From Acarospora socialis (lineage: Eukaryota > Ascomycota > Lecanoromycetes > Acarosporales > Acarosporaceae): 64,000 nucleotides of DNA. Both the position numbers and the translations under genes were made by a program. The notes beneath the pieces were generated by a model that ran no database searches, was not told the DNA's origin, and was given only the letters and a program-made list of their open reading frames with translations. The stretch's first letter is position 1; each line of letters starts with the position of its first letter. This document shows, in pieces, positions 1 to 13,492 of the stretch. The DNA is taken from positions 2,232,001-2,296,000 of the forward strand of contig JAMYGW020000003.1 in NCBI GenBank assembly GCA_025617375.2, read 5' to 3'.

Positions 1-3000
1 CATAAAGATGTTATTGATATTTATCTGATGACATTCAAAATTCTTAAGAACAATGATGACAAGAAAGACTCAAAGAGTGTTGAACTTAACTATAAATGTA
101 AAAATGTTCTTATAATTAATGTTATATATCTATGAGAAATCTCTCATTATAACTTTTGTCTTAAACTTGTTCAGAAATTCATCAATGTTCAGTTTAAGTT
201 TGAAAATTTATTTGCTGATCACTATATTTGCATTCTTTGATGACATAATTTCTTTTTATGTTCTGTTAACTGTTAAAGTCATTAATTTTGTACAGATAGT
301 ATTCTTTCACATTTTTTCTCAAACTGAGTCTTTCACTACTTCAGTATAGATAACAAATGTGAAAATATTAGATTTGATGTTTTCAGTATCTTTCTCATTA
401 TTTATGATGAATGTTATAAATATTAACATAATTTATAATATTTTAATCATGAACTCATCAGAGTCTTCATTATTGCTGTTTCATTTTCTCTTTAAAATCT
501 CAACACACAAGAATGTCTTGACTTTTTCAGTTAAAATATTCAGTACTTTGCTGACAGAAACTTCAATATGTAAAAACTGCTTAATTTCACTTTATTTGTT
601 TGTCTGTGATCTGTTTAAGTTGACTGTGATTAATTTATTTATTATATGAATATTTGATAAAAATGTGTCAAAATTGTCTACAATCAACTTGAATTCTTCT
701 TTGTCATCTAAATTCATAAATCTAAATCTATAAATTTGTTCAGAGACAGTAGACAGAGTTATAGATGTTGTGAAATTCATGATGATTATATTCTTTTATA
801 ATTATTCAATTAACTTTTGTTTAAACAGAATATTCAATGTTTATCTTTACAGTTTAAGATTAACACTGTCTTTCTTCTCATTCTTGATGAACTTTACAAT
901 ATATTTCTTAATGATTCACTTGAGATTCAATGCTCAAAGCAGATACTGCTTTGTGATTTTATCTGTATAGTTCATGAAGATTTTCATTTATTTTTAATTC
1001 ATAAATTTGTTTTGTCTGCTTTCTGACAACAATTTGAGATTGATATAAAAGTAGTATTTGCAATTTTAGACACAAATATAATTAATGAATAACTGTACAT
1101 TAGTGAAGATCTTCTTCAGAGTTATTTATCTGTCATTGATCAAAAAATTAATTGTTGTTCAGTTATAAAAATAGACATCTGTTTACACTGTCTTCACTTA
1201 AAACTTTATTGAAAGTTCTGTCTTTTTAATCATGATATGCACTGAATTCTCAGTGATACAAATAATTTTTTGACAACATCATTCTGAATAAACATGTAAA
1301 ACATAATATACTGTAATGTAATATCAAAAAATCTGCATCAGTCATTTAGAATTAATTTTAATTTTATAACAGTGTCACTTTATACAGCAAGCACTCTCAC
1401 ACTGATTTGAAGCTCAATCTTTAATTGTTATTCTTGCAGTTTCTGTGAAATATTATCACATCACTTTAGCAATATTGTTTATATCTTTCAAGAATAGTTG
1501 TTCACAATCTTCAGAAAGTACTGATGTTCAGTAAATGACAGAAATAAAAAAATTATATATATCAATGAAAATTAGAGCAAGAATATTGATCTTTTTCTTG
1601 CTTACATTATATTTTTACTGATTAACAAACTTAATGAAAGCACAAACTTCACAGATATTCTTCTTGTCTTCAGCAATGAAAATTAACTTCTTAAAAATTA
1701 TAACTTTGTAAAGATCACAGAATTTTGCAAAGTCAAGATGAACAAATTATTGATGTTACAGCTTGTAAATCTTGATCTTCTTTCTTAAAAATGAAGTATC
1801 AACAAAAAATGAAGTGTCAACAAAGCTTAATGAGTCAGTCTACATCTGAAAGTTCATATTCAGTATTGTGACTGAAAAAGTTATCTTTGAATTAAGTAAC
1901 ACATGCATGATAAATAACAGAACAAACTCATTTAGTTTTTTCACAATGTATTTAACTATGTAGACACTGCTCTGCTCAAGTACTTTTATTATGACATTGT
2001 TATGTTTATTTTATATGTAAAGACTGTACTGATCAAAGCTTCTCTGCAATTTCATTTCACATATTTGTTTTTTTGACAGAAAATTGACTTCTAGTTTAAA
2101 TACATAAAATATTGAACTCAGATTCACAAAGTTTCTGAATCTGTTCTGTATGACTGTAACTTTATAGTAGTATGAGTATAAGTGTCTTTTTTCAACTTTG
2201 ATTCATCAGTATCATATGTATATTAAGAAATCACTGAAGAATTAACATCAATTAATTATGTATATAAAACATTTAAAGTCTGCAATTCATTCAGAACTGA
2301 ATATCTTACTGACAGCTTTCTTAAACAAAGTAACAATCTTATTGTCTTTCTCTGCATCAAACTCAGATGAGAATGAATCATTGTTTTTTTCAGTTTTAAT
2401 ATTGAAAGCTTTATGTTTTCTATTCTTGTACTTAAATCTTATTTTATCTTTATGATGTGAATTATCTGCAGACAACTTATCTAATTTTCTGACTGATTTA
2501 ACTATGATTAAAACAGATAACTTTCTTAACTTAATATTCTTGCAAGCAGCAAGAAGATATTCACAGTCTTAAATATGATGAAAACTGCAACAGAGAAGAC
2601 ATTTAACTGATTTATGCTAAAAAGAATGATTGTTATTAGAACTTAATAATCTCTGATAATGATATGTCATATTATGCTGATATAAATGTGTTGAGTTTTT
2701 CTTTTTGCATTAATCTGTTTACAAAACAGTCTCAATAGTTTTTAGTTATGTCTTTTTCTCTTGAAGCTTTTGCAGATCTCTTTTGATGTTTAAAATGTTT
2801 TGAATATTGATTGTGTTGTGAATCACTGTGTAGTTTTTAAATAATGCTTGAAGAAGTGTCTGAAATTGTTGCTTAAACTTAAATAGATCAATTATATCAG
2901 ACTGAGTGATCACAATTTTTCTCTCAAGTTTGCTGAAATATATTCATGCTTCATTAATGAATACATTTGTCAACATTCTGTATTCAATAAACTTCATTAA

Positions 3001-3954
3001 ATATTGTTTTTTAATGATCTACAGCTTCTCTCTGTATTTGAACTTCAAGATATTTTAAGTGTTTTTTGTATTAATTTTGTCTGCAATATACTTTTAATTA
3101 TCTGCACTGATGTAGATGATGAGTCAATATAGAATTTTTGTGTCAAACTTTTAACTTTCAAAGTCAAAATTGCTGAGAAAAAAGAAGAAATCATTAACTA
3201 AAGTATTAATCACTGAATCTCAATAGTGTATCATAGATCTTCATTTATCAGTTATTTTCTCATAAAAGTAAATCATTAATTGCAGTTCTCACAACTGAGA
3301 GTTGAAATGAATCATTGCTTCATGAAAGAGTTGTCAAAATTCATGATGTAGCTTTTGATGACAGTCAGCATATAGTATAAAAAATGAAAAAAGTGAAGTA
3401 TTAAGATGTATGAAAGAAGATAATGTAAATAAGAGAAAGAAGAAGTGTGTGTGTTTGTTTACTTAATTGTTGAGCATCATATTAAGTCACTGATATGTCT
3501 CATTTTACTTAATTTTTGAGTTCTGTATCAAGTGCTGAGAGTGTTATTTTGTTTAATCTTTAAGTTTTATATTGACTATCAAGAGATATCATTTTGCTCA
3601 ATCTTAAAACTCTGTATTGATAACTGATAATATTTGTTTTGTTTAATCTTTGAGTTCTCATATCAAGCTGTTAAGACACTAAAACAGTATGCACTTTCTC
3701 TGAAAAGCTTCTTGCTGATCTGAGCTCATAATTTATTAAATTTATTGAAAGATAAAAAGAATACTCATGCTATACTGCTGATTAACTGTCTATCTAGTGA
3801 AATGTATATCATTGACTTTGATTATGATTAATGTAAGTTGTAAAGATTATTTATTCACATACTCTGTCATGCAGACTATATGAATAATGAGTAATTTCTG
3901 ACACTAGTCTCAATTAAGACTATGAAAGCAGCTAGAACATCATACTTCTCAATA
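1..3954 (-). mobile_element. Ty1/Copia LTR retrotransposon fossil, copy A (partial, runs off left edge)
   Basis: Part of a Copia-family element on the minus strand. The visible part is the interior from the edge to 3742 and then its 5' LTR at 3743-3954. It aligns along its length with copies B, C and D, mostly differing by transitions. Parts recognisable by comparison with copy D: reverse-transcriptase region near the window start, integrase region around 700-1700, gag-like region around 2300-3200. Its LTR directly abuts interior sequence of copy B at 3955, so A was inserted into B; the other end lies outside the window. It is heavily broken, with dozens of interruptions. Family assignment rests on the integrase and reverse-transcriptase traces seen best in copy D. 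Confidence 0.8.
3743..3954 (-). repeat. 5' LTR of Copia copy A
   Basis: This is the reverse complement of the 210-bp LTR that flanks copy D (18392-18601 and 23649-23858). It begins TATTGAAAG and ends CTTCTCAATA; in LTR orientation this corresponds to a TG...CA LTR with mutated tips. It marks the boundary between copy A and the interior of copy B. Confidence 0.85.
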
Positions 3955-6900
3955 TAAATAAGTTTACTCTGTTATCTATCATACACATGTTATTCAATTC
4001 AGAGATAACTCTTTCAGTCACAATATTAAATGTGAACTCTTAAATGCAGACTAACTCATTAAACTCTGTTGACACTTCATTTTCTGCTGATACTTTATTT
4101 TTAAGTAAGAAGATTAAGATCTTCAAGCTGTAACATCAACAATTTATTTATCTTGACTCTGCAAAACTTCATGATCTTTATAAAGTTACAATTTTTAAAA
4201 AATCAATTCTCATTACTAAAAACAAGAAGAACATCTGTGAAGTTTGTGTTCTCATTAAGTTTGTTAATCAGTGAAAACACAATGTAAGCAAAAAAAAGAT
4301 CAATATTTTTATTCTGATTTTCATTAATATATGTAATTTTTTATCTCTGTCATTTACTGAACATCAGTATTTTTTAAAGATTGTAAACAATTATTTTTAA
4401 AAGACATAAACAATACTACTGAAGTAATGCAATAATGTTTTACAGAAACTACAAGAGTAATAATTAAAAATTGAGCTTCAGATCAATATGAGAATGTTTG
4501 TTGTATAAAGTAATAATATTATAAAGTTAAAATTAATTCTGAATAACTGATGCAGATTCTTTGACATTACACTGCAATATATTGTATTTTATATGTTTAT
4601 TCAGAATGATGTTGCTGAAAAAGTTATTTGTATCACTGAGAATTTAATGCACATCATAATCAAAAAAACAAAACTTTCAATAAAATTCTGAGTGAAAACA
4701 GCACAAATAGATGTTTATCTTTATAATTAAACAGCAATTGATTTTTTGATCAACAGTAAACAAATAATTTCAAAAAAGATCTTCACTAATATATAGCTGT
4801 TCATTGATTACATTTGTGTCTGAAATTGTAAATATTACTTCTATATTAATCTCAAGTTATTGTCAAAGAACAGAGAGAATAAGTTCATAAATTAAGAATG
4901 AATAAAAGTTTTTATGAACTATACAGATAAAATCATAAAACAATATTTGTTTTGAATTTCAGATTTTAAGTGAATCATTAAAAGTTATGTTGTAAAGTTT
5001 GTTGAGAATGAGAAGAAAGACAGTGTTGATCTTAAACTGCAAAAATAAATGTTGAACATTCTGTTTGAACAGAAGTCAGTTAAGTAATTATGAAAAAATG
5101 TAGTCATTATAAATTTTACAGCATCTACAACTTTATCTACTGTCTTTAAGCAAACTTATAGATTCAGATTCATGAATTTAAATAATAAAAAAAAAATTTA
5201 AGTTGACTGCAGACAATCTTGACACATTTTCATTAGATATTCATATAATGAATAAATTAATTGCAATCAACTTAAACAGATCACAGACAAGTGAATAAAG
5301 TAAAATTAAGTAGTTTTTACATATTGAAGTTTCTGTCAGCAAAGTACTGAATATTTTAATTGAGAAAGTTAAAACATTCTTGTGTGTTGAAATTATGAAA
5401 TGACAATGATGAAGACTCTAATGAGCTTATGATTAAGATGATATAAGTTATATTAATATTCAAAATATTCATTACAAATAATGAGAAAAACACTGAGAAT
5501 ATCAGATCTGACATTTTCACATTTGTTATTTATGTTGAAGTAGTGAGAGACTCAGTCTGAGAAAAAATGTAAAAAAATGCTATTTATGCAGAATTAATGA
5601 TTCTGACAGTCAACAGAACATAAGAAGAAATTGTGTCATCAAAAAATGTAAACATAGTGATCAGTAAATAAGTGTTTAAATTTAAACTGAACACTGATAA
5701 ATCTCTGAACAAATTTAAAACAAAAGTTATGATAAGAGATTTTTCACAGATGTATAATATTGATTATGAGAACATCTTTATATTTACAGTTAAATTCAAT
5801 GCTTTTTGAATCTTTTTTGTTATTGTTATTTTTAAGAATCTTGAATATCATCAGATAGATATCAATAATATCTTCATAAATTTTTTTTTCAAAAAAATCA
5901 TTTACATAACAGTTTCTTCTGAAGTTCAAGTTACATCTGACTATGTACTATGTATATTGTATAGTTTTTATAATCTAAAGTAAGTTGTATAAAACTAATA
6001 TAAATGATGTATCACTGATTTGTACAAATTAAACTTTCATTAAAACAACACTAATTTATGTTTTCTCATCAACAGCATCAAAAGAATTATACTGCTTCTT
6101 TATGTAAATAATATGATTATAGTTTCAGCAAGTTTAACACATGTTTTCTGATTTAAGAAAACTCTTGTGAAGATATTTAAAGTTAAGAATTTAAGAAAGA
6201 CACAAAAAATTCTTGACATATAAGTTACACATAATCACAAGAGAAAAACTCTACATTTAAATCAGACTCATTATGTAAACAAGATGTTGAGAAATCTTCA
6301 TATGCAGTTTGACAAGCACAAAATCACAACAATCTTACTCAATAAATATAATGCTCTTCATTTCATCAGTTCAGCTGATTAAAGAATAAATTAAAACTGT
6401 ATTAATATATAATTGAAAATTTAATGTACACAGTGATTCATACTTGATCAAACATCATCTTTACTTTAAATTAATTAAGTTAGTATTTTAATAATTTTGC
6501 AGAACATCATGAATATATGTTTAAAAAACTGCTGCAATATGTAAAATCAATTATTAGTTTTAACATTGTGTACAGACTCAGTGAAAGTTAAATCATGCTT
6601 AAATACTCTGACTTTAATTATGTATTAAACAAGTAAGATTGAAAATTAATTTTGAGACATATGTATATGCTTGAAAACAAATTAATATTATGAATAAATT
6701 AAAAACAAAAGTCTATTATCATCTCAATTACAGAGACTGAATACATAATCATATCAATATGTGTAAAAACTGAAGTCTAACTTATATAGATGCTGCAAAA
6801 CATGAATATGAATAAATATTTTGAAGATAATTCATACTGTGTGAACATCAAGAAAAATGAAGTTTATTAAGCAGTCTTATTTTTTCAGCTCAAAAGAGAC

Positions 6901-7268
6901 AATTAAATTGTTTTAATTTTGATTAAGAATGTACATGTGCATAAGTGATTAAAGCATATTGACATTATTTATCATTATATCTGTAATCTGCACAAACAAA
7001 ATCAGATTAATGTGAATTTTGTATTTAATTAAGATATAATGATTGATGAACTAATTAAGTTCTTATTTAAATGAATCTTTAAGTGCTTTATTGAACAATT
7101 GAGACTTACTGTTAATGAAAGTCAATAGATGCAGTATCATCAGATGAAAGTGTTGAGAAGTGTGATGTTCTAACTGCTTTCATAATCTTAGTTAAAATTA
7201 ATATTAAAAATTGCTCATTATTCATATAGTCTGCATGACAGAGTATGTAAACAGACAATCTTTATAAT

Positions 7269-7619
7269 TGTTATGATCAAGTCAGAACAAGCTTAAAATG
7301 AACTGATGCATACACACAAGAAATATATATTCAGAGAATATCTAGACAGCAGTCATGTGACATCTTAATATGCTTGATAATGAACTTGATGAGCAAGCTC
7401 AACAGATTGCATGAGTGAGTCATCTCAACAAACTCAACAACAAGATCAGCAAGCAAACTCACTATATAGTAGAGTCATTTCTCTTATGAAAATGATCATG
7501 TTCAACTTAAGTAACTATCTAAAAGTTAAAGATCAAAACTGTTTCAGATCAGCTGTTATATCAATAAGTACAAACTCTTAGTTCTACATACTTGAGAAAG
7601 CTCAGATTAGAACATTACA
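7269..7619 (+). repeat. 5' LTR of Gypsy element E (351 bp)
   Basis: Begins TGTTATGATCAAG and ends CATTACA, giving a TG...CA LTR. It pairs with 13142-13492, which has the same length; every difference I saw between the two is a transition. Confidence 0.9.
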
Positions 7620-10600
7620 CTTTAAATATTCTTATAATATAATAAGTATGATGTCTGACACACAGAAGAACATCTTAACTTTGTTCTTGAGACAAGTTCA
7701 GACAAATTCATCTCTACTATTTACTTCAGATAGAATGATGACACAATCAGTAATAATGTCAGCTCAAACAATATAACTATCTCTGAGTGCATCTAAGATA
7801 CAGATATTAAATATCTTTGATGAAGAGAGAGAAAAGCTGTGAGTCTTTGTGACTAAACTCAATCTGTACATTGAATTTAATCAACTGAAGTTTTAAATCA
7901 ATTAAGAAAAAACACTGTTTGCAACAATCTATCTTGTGAATGCAGTCTTCAATTAAGTTAATTTCAAACTGCACAAGTTTCTAGAAAAAAAATATGAAGA
8001 ATGCAATGCAGACACAAAGTCTATGTTCAATGATTATGTACAGTATAAAGAAAAACTAAAAAAAGTCTTCAGAGTGATTGATGAAGAGAGAGCAATTAAA
8101 AGATGAGTTTACATTTTGTAATAGAGTGAATCAGCAACAGTATATGTCACAGAGTTTCAATAATTAGCAGTACTTATCAGATGAAATAAGAAAGTACTTA
8201 TCTATTAGTACTATTGTGAGTTGAGAAAATTCATCAAAGACAAAATAGTTTAAGCAGAACAATCAGACAATCTTCAGAGAATGATTAATCTGAGTATTAA
8301 CATTGATAGTTGTCAGTGAAAATGACAAATGAAACAAAAAGAATATTGAATATCATCTATGATAAAAGATCAAGAAGAAAGTTCTTGATCATAAGTGAAG
8401 TGATATGTTTCACTGATAAGACATAGAAAAACAAACTCTATAAATCTCAATATAATTAAGAAGTGTCATCAGAAGTCATGAAAAACTAAATGAGTAAAGC
8501 ATGAATGTCAGATAGAACAGTTCACTAAGTTTCAGATAACACTGCAAAACAAAATAAGAATGTGTTACAACTACAGAAAACTTAAACATCTTGTCTGAGA
8601 ATACAACAGATCTCAGATGAAAAGAAAAAACATTGCAGTGACAGTTAAGAAGAATACACATATAGTGCATGATGTTCTCAGTTAAACAGTCTGTTATGAT
8701 GACATGTACAGAGTACACATAAGTGCAAAAGACAAAGTCAGATGATATTCTCAGAAGTTAAAACAAAGAAAGAAGATTGACTACAACAAAAAAGATTGAT
8801 CAATGATCTACAAGAAAGAATTAACTACTTTTGAGAAAGAACATATCAAGAAAGATATTCTTGATGTCAAGATCAAAGAGACTGATACTTGAGAAACTCA
8901 GATAGAAAAAGACTACAGTGATAATATCTGATAAGCACTGAATTTGAATGCAGATCAGAAAGAAATCAATGAATAAAAAGTCAATATAAAACTGAAGATA
9001 GCATATCAGCACTCTGAGAATCAACACTGAGCATTGAAGAAAGAAAAGCTTCAATTCAAGAAGCAAGAGCTTAAGCAAGAAATGCAAGCTCAGAAACAAA
9101 AAGCACAACATAAGAATGCAAAAGAGCAAAAGACATATGATCAGTTAAAAAAGTTAATGATAGCTGTTAAAGATGAATGTTTCAACAATGACAATGCAGT
9201 ATTGTCAGAATTTCTTGTTTGAAAAACAAAGAGTCACAAGATTGAGATATGCTTATCTGAAGAATGCATCACACAGAATAAAAACAGATGAATCTTCAGT
9301 GAAGAATACATATCATTTGAATTTCTGCAAAGAGTAAGAGTCTTTAAGAGTTAGTTGCAGATGAAGTACAATCAGTATGAACTCTGACTACACTCAGAAA
9401 GACATATTGAGTAATACAATCTAAAATATATGAGTTTTATGATCAGAAGAAAATCAAGATAATTTTAAGAACTTTGAAGATGAGCTGAATGATTAAGTGA
9501 GTCAAAAAATAAAGAGTTTTCTCAATAAGACTAGAGAATAAGAAGCTAGTGGTGTCTCAAAGACAAGACAATAATCATTAAATATGAATTAAGATTGTGA
9601 TCAATGAACATTAAATCAATACATTAATAGATTTTGAAGCAAACAGTAACATCATGAATCAGAAAACAGTTAATATGTTAGAATTAGAGATACAGTGAGT
9701 GCACTGTTCATCTCACATACAAATGATGAATAAAGTCATCAAAAGAATTGACAAGAAAATCTGTGTGAAAGTCTCAATTCTTGAAAATTCACAAGAGATA
9801 ACATTCAATGTTATGAAATCAATTGAGTATGACACAGTACTAAAAATGTCCTGATTGTGAAGAAGAAATCTGAAGATTGACTGAGTTATAAAAGAAAGAT
9901 GCATGATCAAAGACACATACAAAATTTCTAAACAATCAAAAATGAGTTTATCAGAGCATAAGTCATGAGATTATGAAATACTGCTATTGAATGAAAAGCA
10001 ATCTAAGTGAATGTCATTATACTCAATGAGCAAGAATCAGCTCAAGAAAGTAAGAACTTATTTTGACAAAAATCTCAAGAAAAAATTCATAAAATCATCA
10101 AAATCATCAACAGAATATTCAATTCTGTTTGTATCAAAGAAGAATGACAGAAAACAACTATGTGTTGACTATAGACAACTCAATGAGATAACTCATTGAG
10201 ACAGTTATTCTTTACTGTTGATAAAAGAGTTGCAAGACTGATTAAACAAGACTAAGTGATTCACAAGCTTAGATCTTAAGAACATCTATTATCAAGTCAG
10301 AATGAAAGAAGAAAAAAAGTGAAAAACAGCATTCTGAATGTGGTATGAACACTATGAATACACTGTTATGTTATTTGAATTGAAGAATGCATCAGTCATC
10401 TTTCAGAAATTAATCAATGACATATTGAGAGAATATCTCAATGATTTTGTGATCACATATCTTAATGATATTCTGATATACTCAGAAGATCTTGAGAAGT
10501 ACTGTAAGCATGTGTGCAAGATATTAACAAGACTCAATGAGAAAGTTTTGTACATAAAAAAGTCAAAAAGCAGATTCAAGATCAAGAAAGTTAAGTTTTT

Positions 10601-13141
10601 AAACTATATAATTTGATCTGAACAGATTGAGAAGAATTTAAAGAAGACAAAAGCAGTCAGAAACTGATCAATGTCAAAAAAAATCAAAAAAGTACAAGTC
10701 TTTCTAGAATTGATGAACTATTATTGAAAATTCATATCAAACTACACAAGAATTGCAGAACCACTAATGTGTTTGATATACAAAAGCAAAAAATAACACT
10801 GAAATCAAGAGCAGAAAAATGTGTTTCACATATTAAAGAAAAGTTTTAGCAGAACAGCACATCTGAGAATACTCAATTCAGCATGCAAGAAAACACTGAA
10901 AACTGATGCTTCAGATTTCACAGTAAAAGCATGTTTATATTAAATTGAGAATGAGTGACAGAAATTCATAGCATATCAATTTAGAAAACTATCAAAACTC
11001 AAGAAAAGATATGAGATTCATGACAAGAAACTTCTTGCAATAGTAAAAACATTGCAAAATTGAAGATCTTATCTTGCAGAAACAAACAAGTCAATTCAGA
11101 TCTACACTGATCATAAGAATCTGAGAAACTTCATAATAACAAAACAACTCAATCAACAACAGATTTATTGAGCAGAGCAGTTGACAGACTATGAATTTCA
11201 GATTCATTACAAGAAGAATAATAAGAATAATGAAGTAAATGTTTTAAGCAGACAATTTGATCATGAAGATGTACAGATGATACACACTGAAATTTTAAGC
11301 AAAGACAAGAAAGAAATTCTCACAAAGAACTTAGCAGCAACATACAAAATAAAGCAAACTTTCTTAACAGATGAAAAACTCATCAGAATATGTCATTACA
11401 GCAGAACTGAAGAACATCTAAAAGTTAAATGCATTAAGAATTTAGTGTGAAAAAGATACAATGTCAACAATTTTAGAAATCAAATCATCAGAATGATCAC
11501 TGTGTGCAATTCATGCTGAAGAAATAAGATTAATTGAAGTAAGCAATATGACAAAGTAACACAACTGAATGCATTAGATGCATCATGAAAGTCAATTATC
11601 ATGAACTTCATTACAGAATTATCATCATCAAAAGATTCAGCATGAAAAGTGAAATTTAATAGTATATTGATCATAGTAAACAGATTAATTAAATACACAA
11701 TGTTCATTTCATTCAAAGAAATCACAACAGCATCAGTATTGACATATATTATACTGCAAGAATTAATTAACAATCACAGAATATCAAAAGAATTTATCAT
11801 CAACAGAGACAAGTTGTTTACAAGCAAGTTTTGAAAAATGCTTACAGCAGAACTTGAAATAAAACACAAGATGTTGACAGCATATCATTCACAAATAGAT
11901 AAGCAGAGCAAATGAATGAATTAAACAGTAAAAACATACTTGAGACACTATGTCAACAAGAGTCAAAATAATTGAGTACAACTGTTGTCAACAGCACAGT
12001 TTGCATACAATAACACAAAAAACAAAATCACAAGAAAAACATCTTTCTATGTGAACTATGACTACAACTCAAAGATATAACAAGATCTCAAAGAATACAG
12101 ATCACAAAGTCAAAAAGTAATTTTGAACATCACTCAGATAAAGAAACTGCATCAAAACTTAACAAAATGAATTAAACAGCAGACAGAACAAACAACAAAG
12201 ATAAAATTGTTTGAGAATGAAGAAAGAATATATCTAAGAATGAACAACATACAAACTAAAAAAAGAAGCAAAAAGTTAAAGAACAAAAGCATTAAATCAT
12301 TCAAGATCACACAGAACATCAAAGAGTTAAATTATGAGTTAGATTTACTCAAGAAGATGAGAATACACTCAGTATTTCATGCATTCATGCTACAGCACTG
12401 CAATCAATTCATATCACTTTAAATCATCAAAATGTCTGTCAAACTCAATGAAGAATATGAAGTTGAGAACATTTTAGAAAAGAGAATAATTAGTGAAAAA
12501 ACTCACTATCTCATCAAATGAAAAGATTATGACATCTCAGAAAATATCTGAAAATTCAAAAAGAATTTTAAGAACTGCACAAAAACACTTCAATGTTTTG
12601 AGAAAAGAAGTTGATGTTAGTTCAGAAGAATGACAACATGAAGTTGACAAGTTATGATATTGTTTGAGAATCTTCATTTTCAGTTTCATCATTATCACTA
12701 TTAAATTTAACAACAAAACAGTCAATCTTCTGTGAAGCACAGCAGTCTGTTTGATTCAGTGTTTTCTGAAGATGTACAACTTTTAAGAAAAGTGCAGCAA
12801 GTTCAGCATACTTGATTGTCAGTTTGCTGTTTATTTTACTTATTTTTTTTTGAAGTAAAAGACAAGTTCTATTGAGAGACTTTCACAATACATTGACACA
12901 TGAATGATTACAGTGAGTACACTTATCACATTTTGATCAAGATTTCATTACAAAACAATTGATGCTGCAATGAGCACAATAATCACAAGAGAACAAAGCA
13001 GACACATCATCAATCTGAATTTTCTTTGCAATTTTTAAACAATTTGAATTTTTAAAAAGCATCATTGCTGATAGTGAAACAATGTGAAAATTCTCACTTA
13101 TATAAATTCTAGAGAACTAGTGTCTGAGAAGAAGAAAATAA

Positions 13142-13492
13142 TGTTATGATTAAGTCAGAACAGACTTAAAGTGAACTGATGTGTATACACAAGAAATGTA
13201 TATTCAGAGAATATTTAGACAGCAGTCATGTGACATCTCAACATGCTCAACAGCAAGCTTAACAAGCAAGCTCAACAGATTGCATGAACAAGTCATCTTG
13301 ATGAGCTCAACAGCAAGATCAACAAGTAGACTCACTATATAGTAGAGTCATTTTTCTTATGAAAACAATCATATTCAACTTAAGTAACTATCTAAGAATT
13401 AAAGATCAGAATCATTTCAGATCAGTTGTTATATCAATAAGCACAAACTCTTAGTTCTACATATCTGAGAAAGCTCAGGTTAGAATGTTACA
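13142..13492 (+). repeat. 3' LTR of Gypsy element E (351 bp)
   Basis: Begins TGTTATGATTAAG and ends ATGTTACA. It is followed by the ACAAT target duplication at 13493-13497. Confidence 0.9.

Larger units (their letters stand above)
7269..13492 (+). mobile_element. Ty3/Gypsy chromovirus LTR retrotransposon fossil (element E)
   Basis: A 6.2-kb element with two 351-bp LTRs and a 5-bp target duplication, full length in outline. Parts in order: gag-like region about 7640-8500 with zinc-knuckle traces near 8550-8650, protease region about 9600-9850, reverse transcriptase about 10000-10650 (the stretch at 10338-10616 reads clearly as Gypsy RT), RNase H about 10850-11200, integrase about 11280-12150 (clear at 11649-11834), and a C-terminal chromodomain about 12430-12600. 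The pol order RT-RNase H-integrase and the chromodomain place it among chromoviruses, which are known to target chromatin. It is heavily broken with dozens of interruptions and no base composition left for expression. LTR divergence reflects repeat-directed mutation, so it cannot be used as a clock; it is younger than copy B, which it interrupts. Confidence 0.9.

Noticed and set aside
8476-9129. Hydrophobic minus-strand readings inside element E
   Set aside because: Antisense shadows of AT-rich retroelement sequence.
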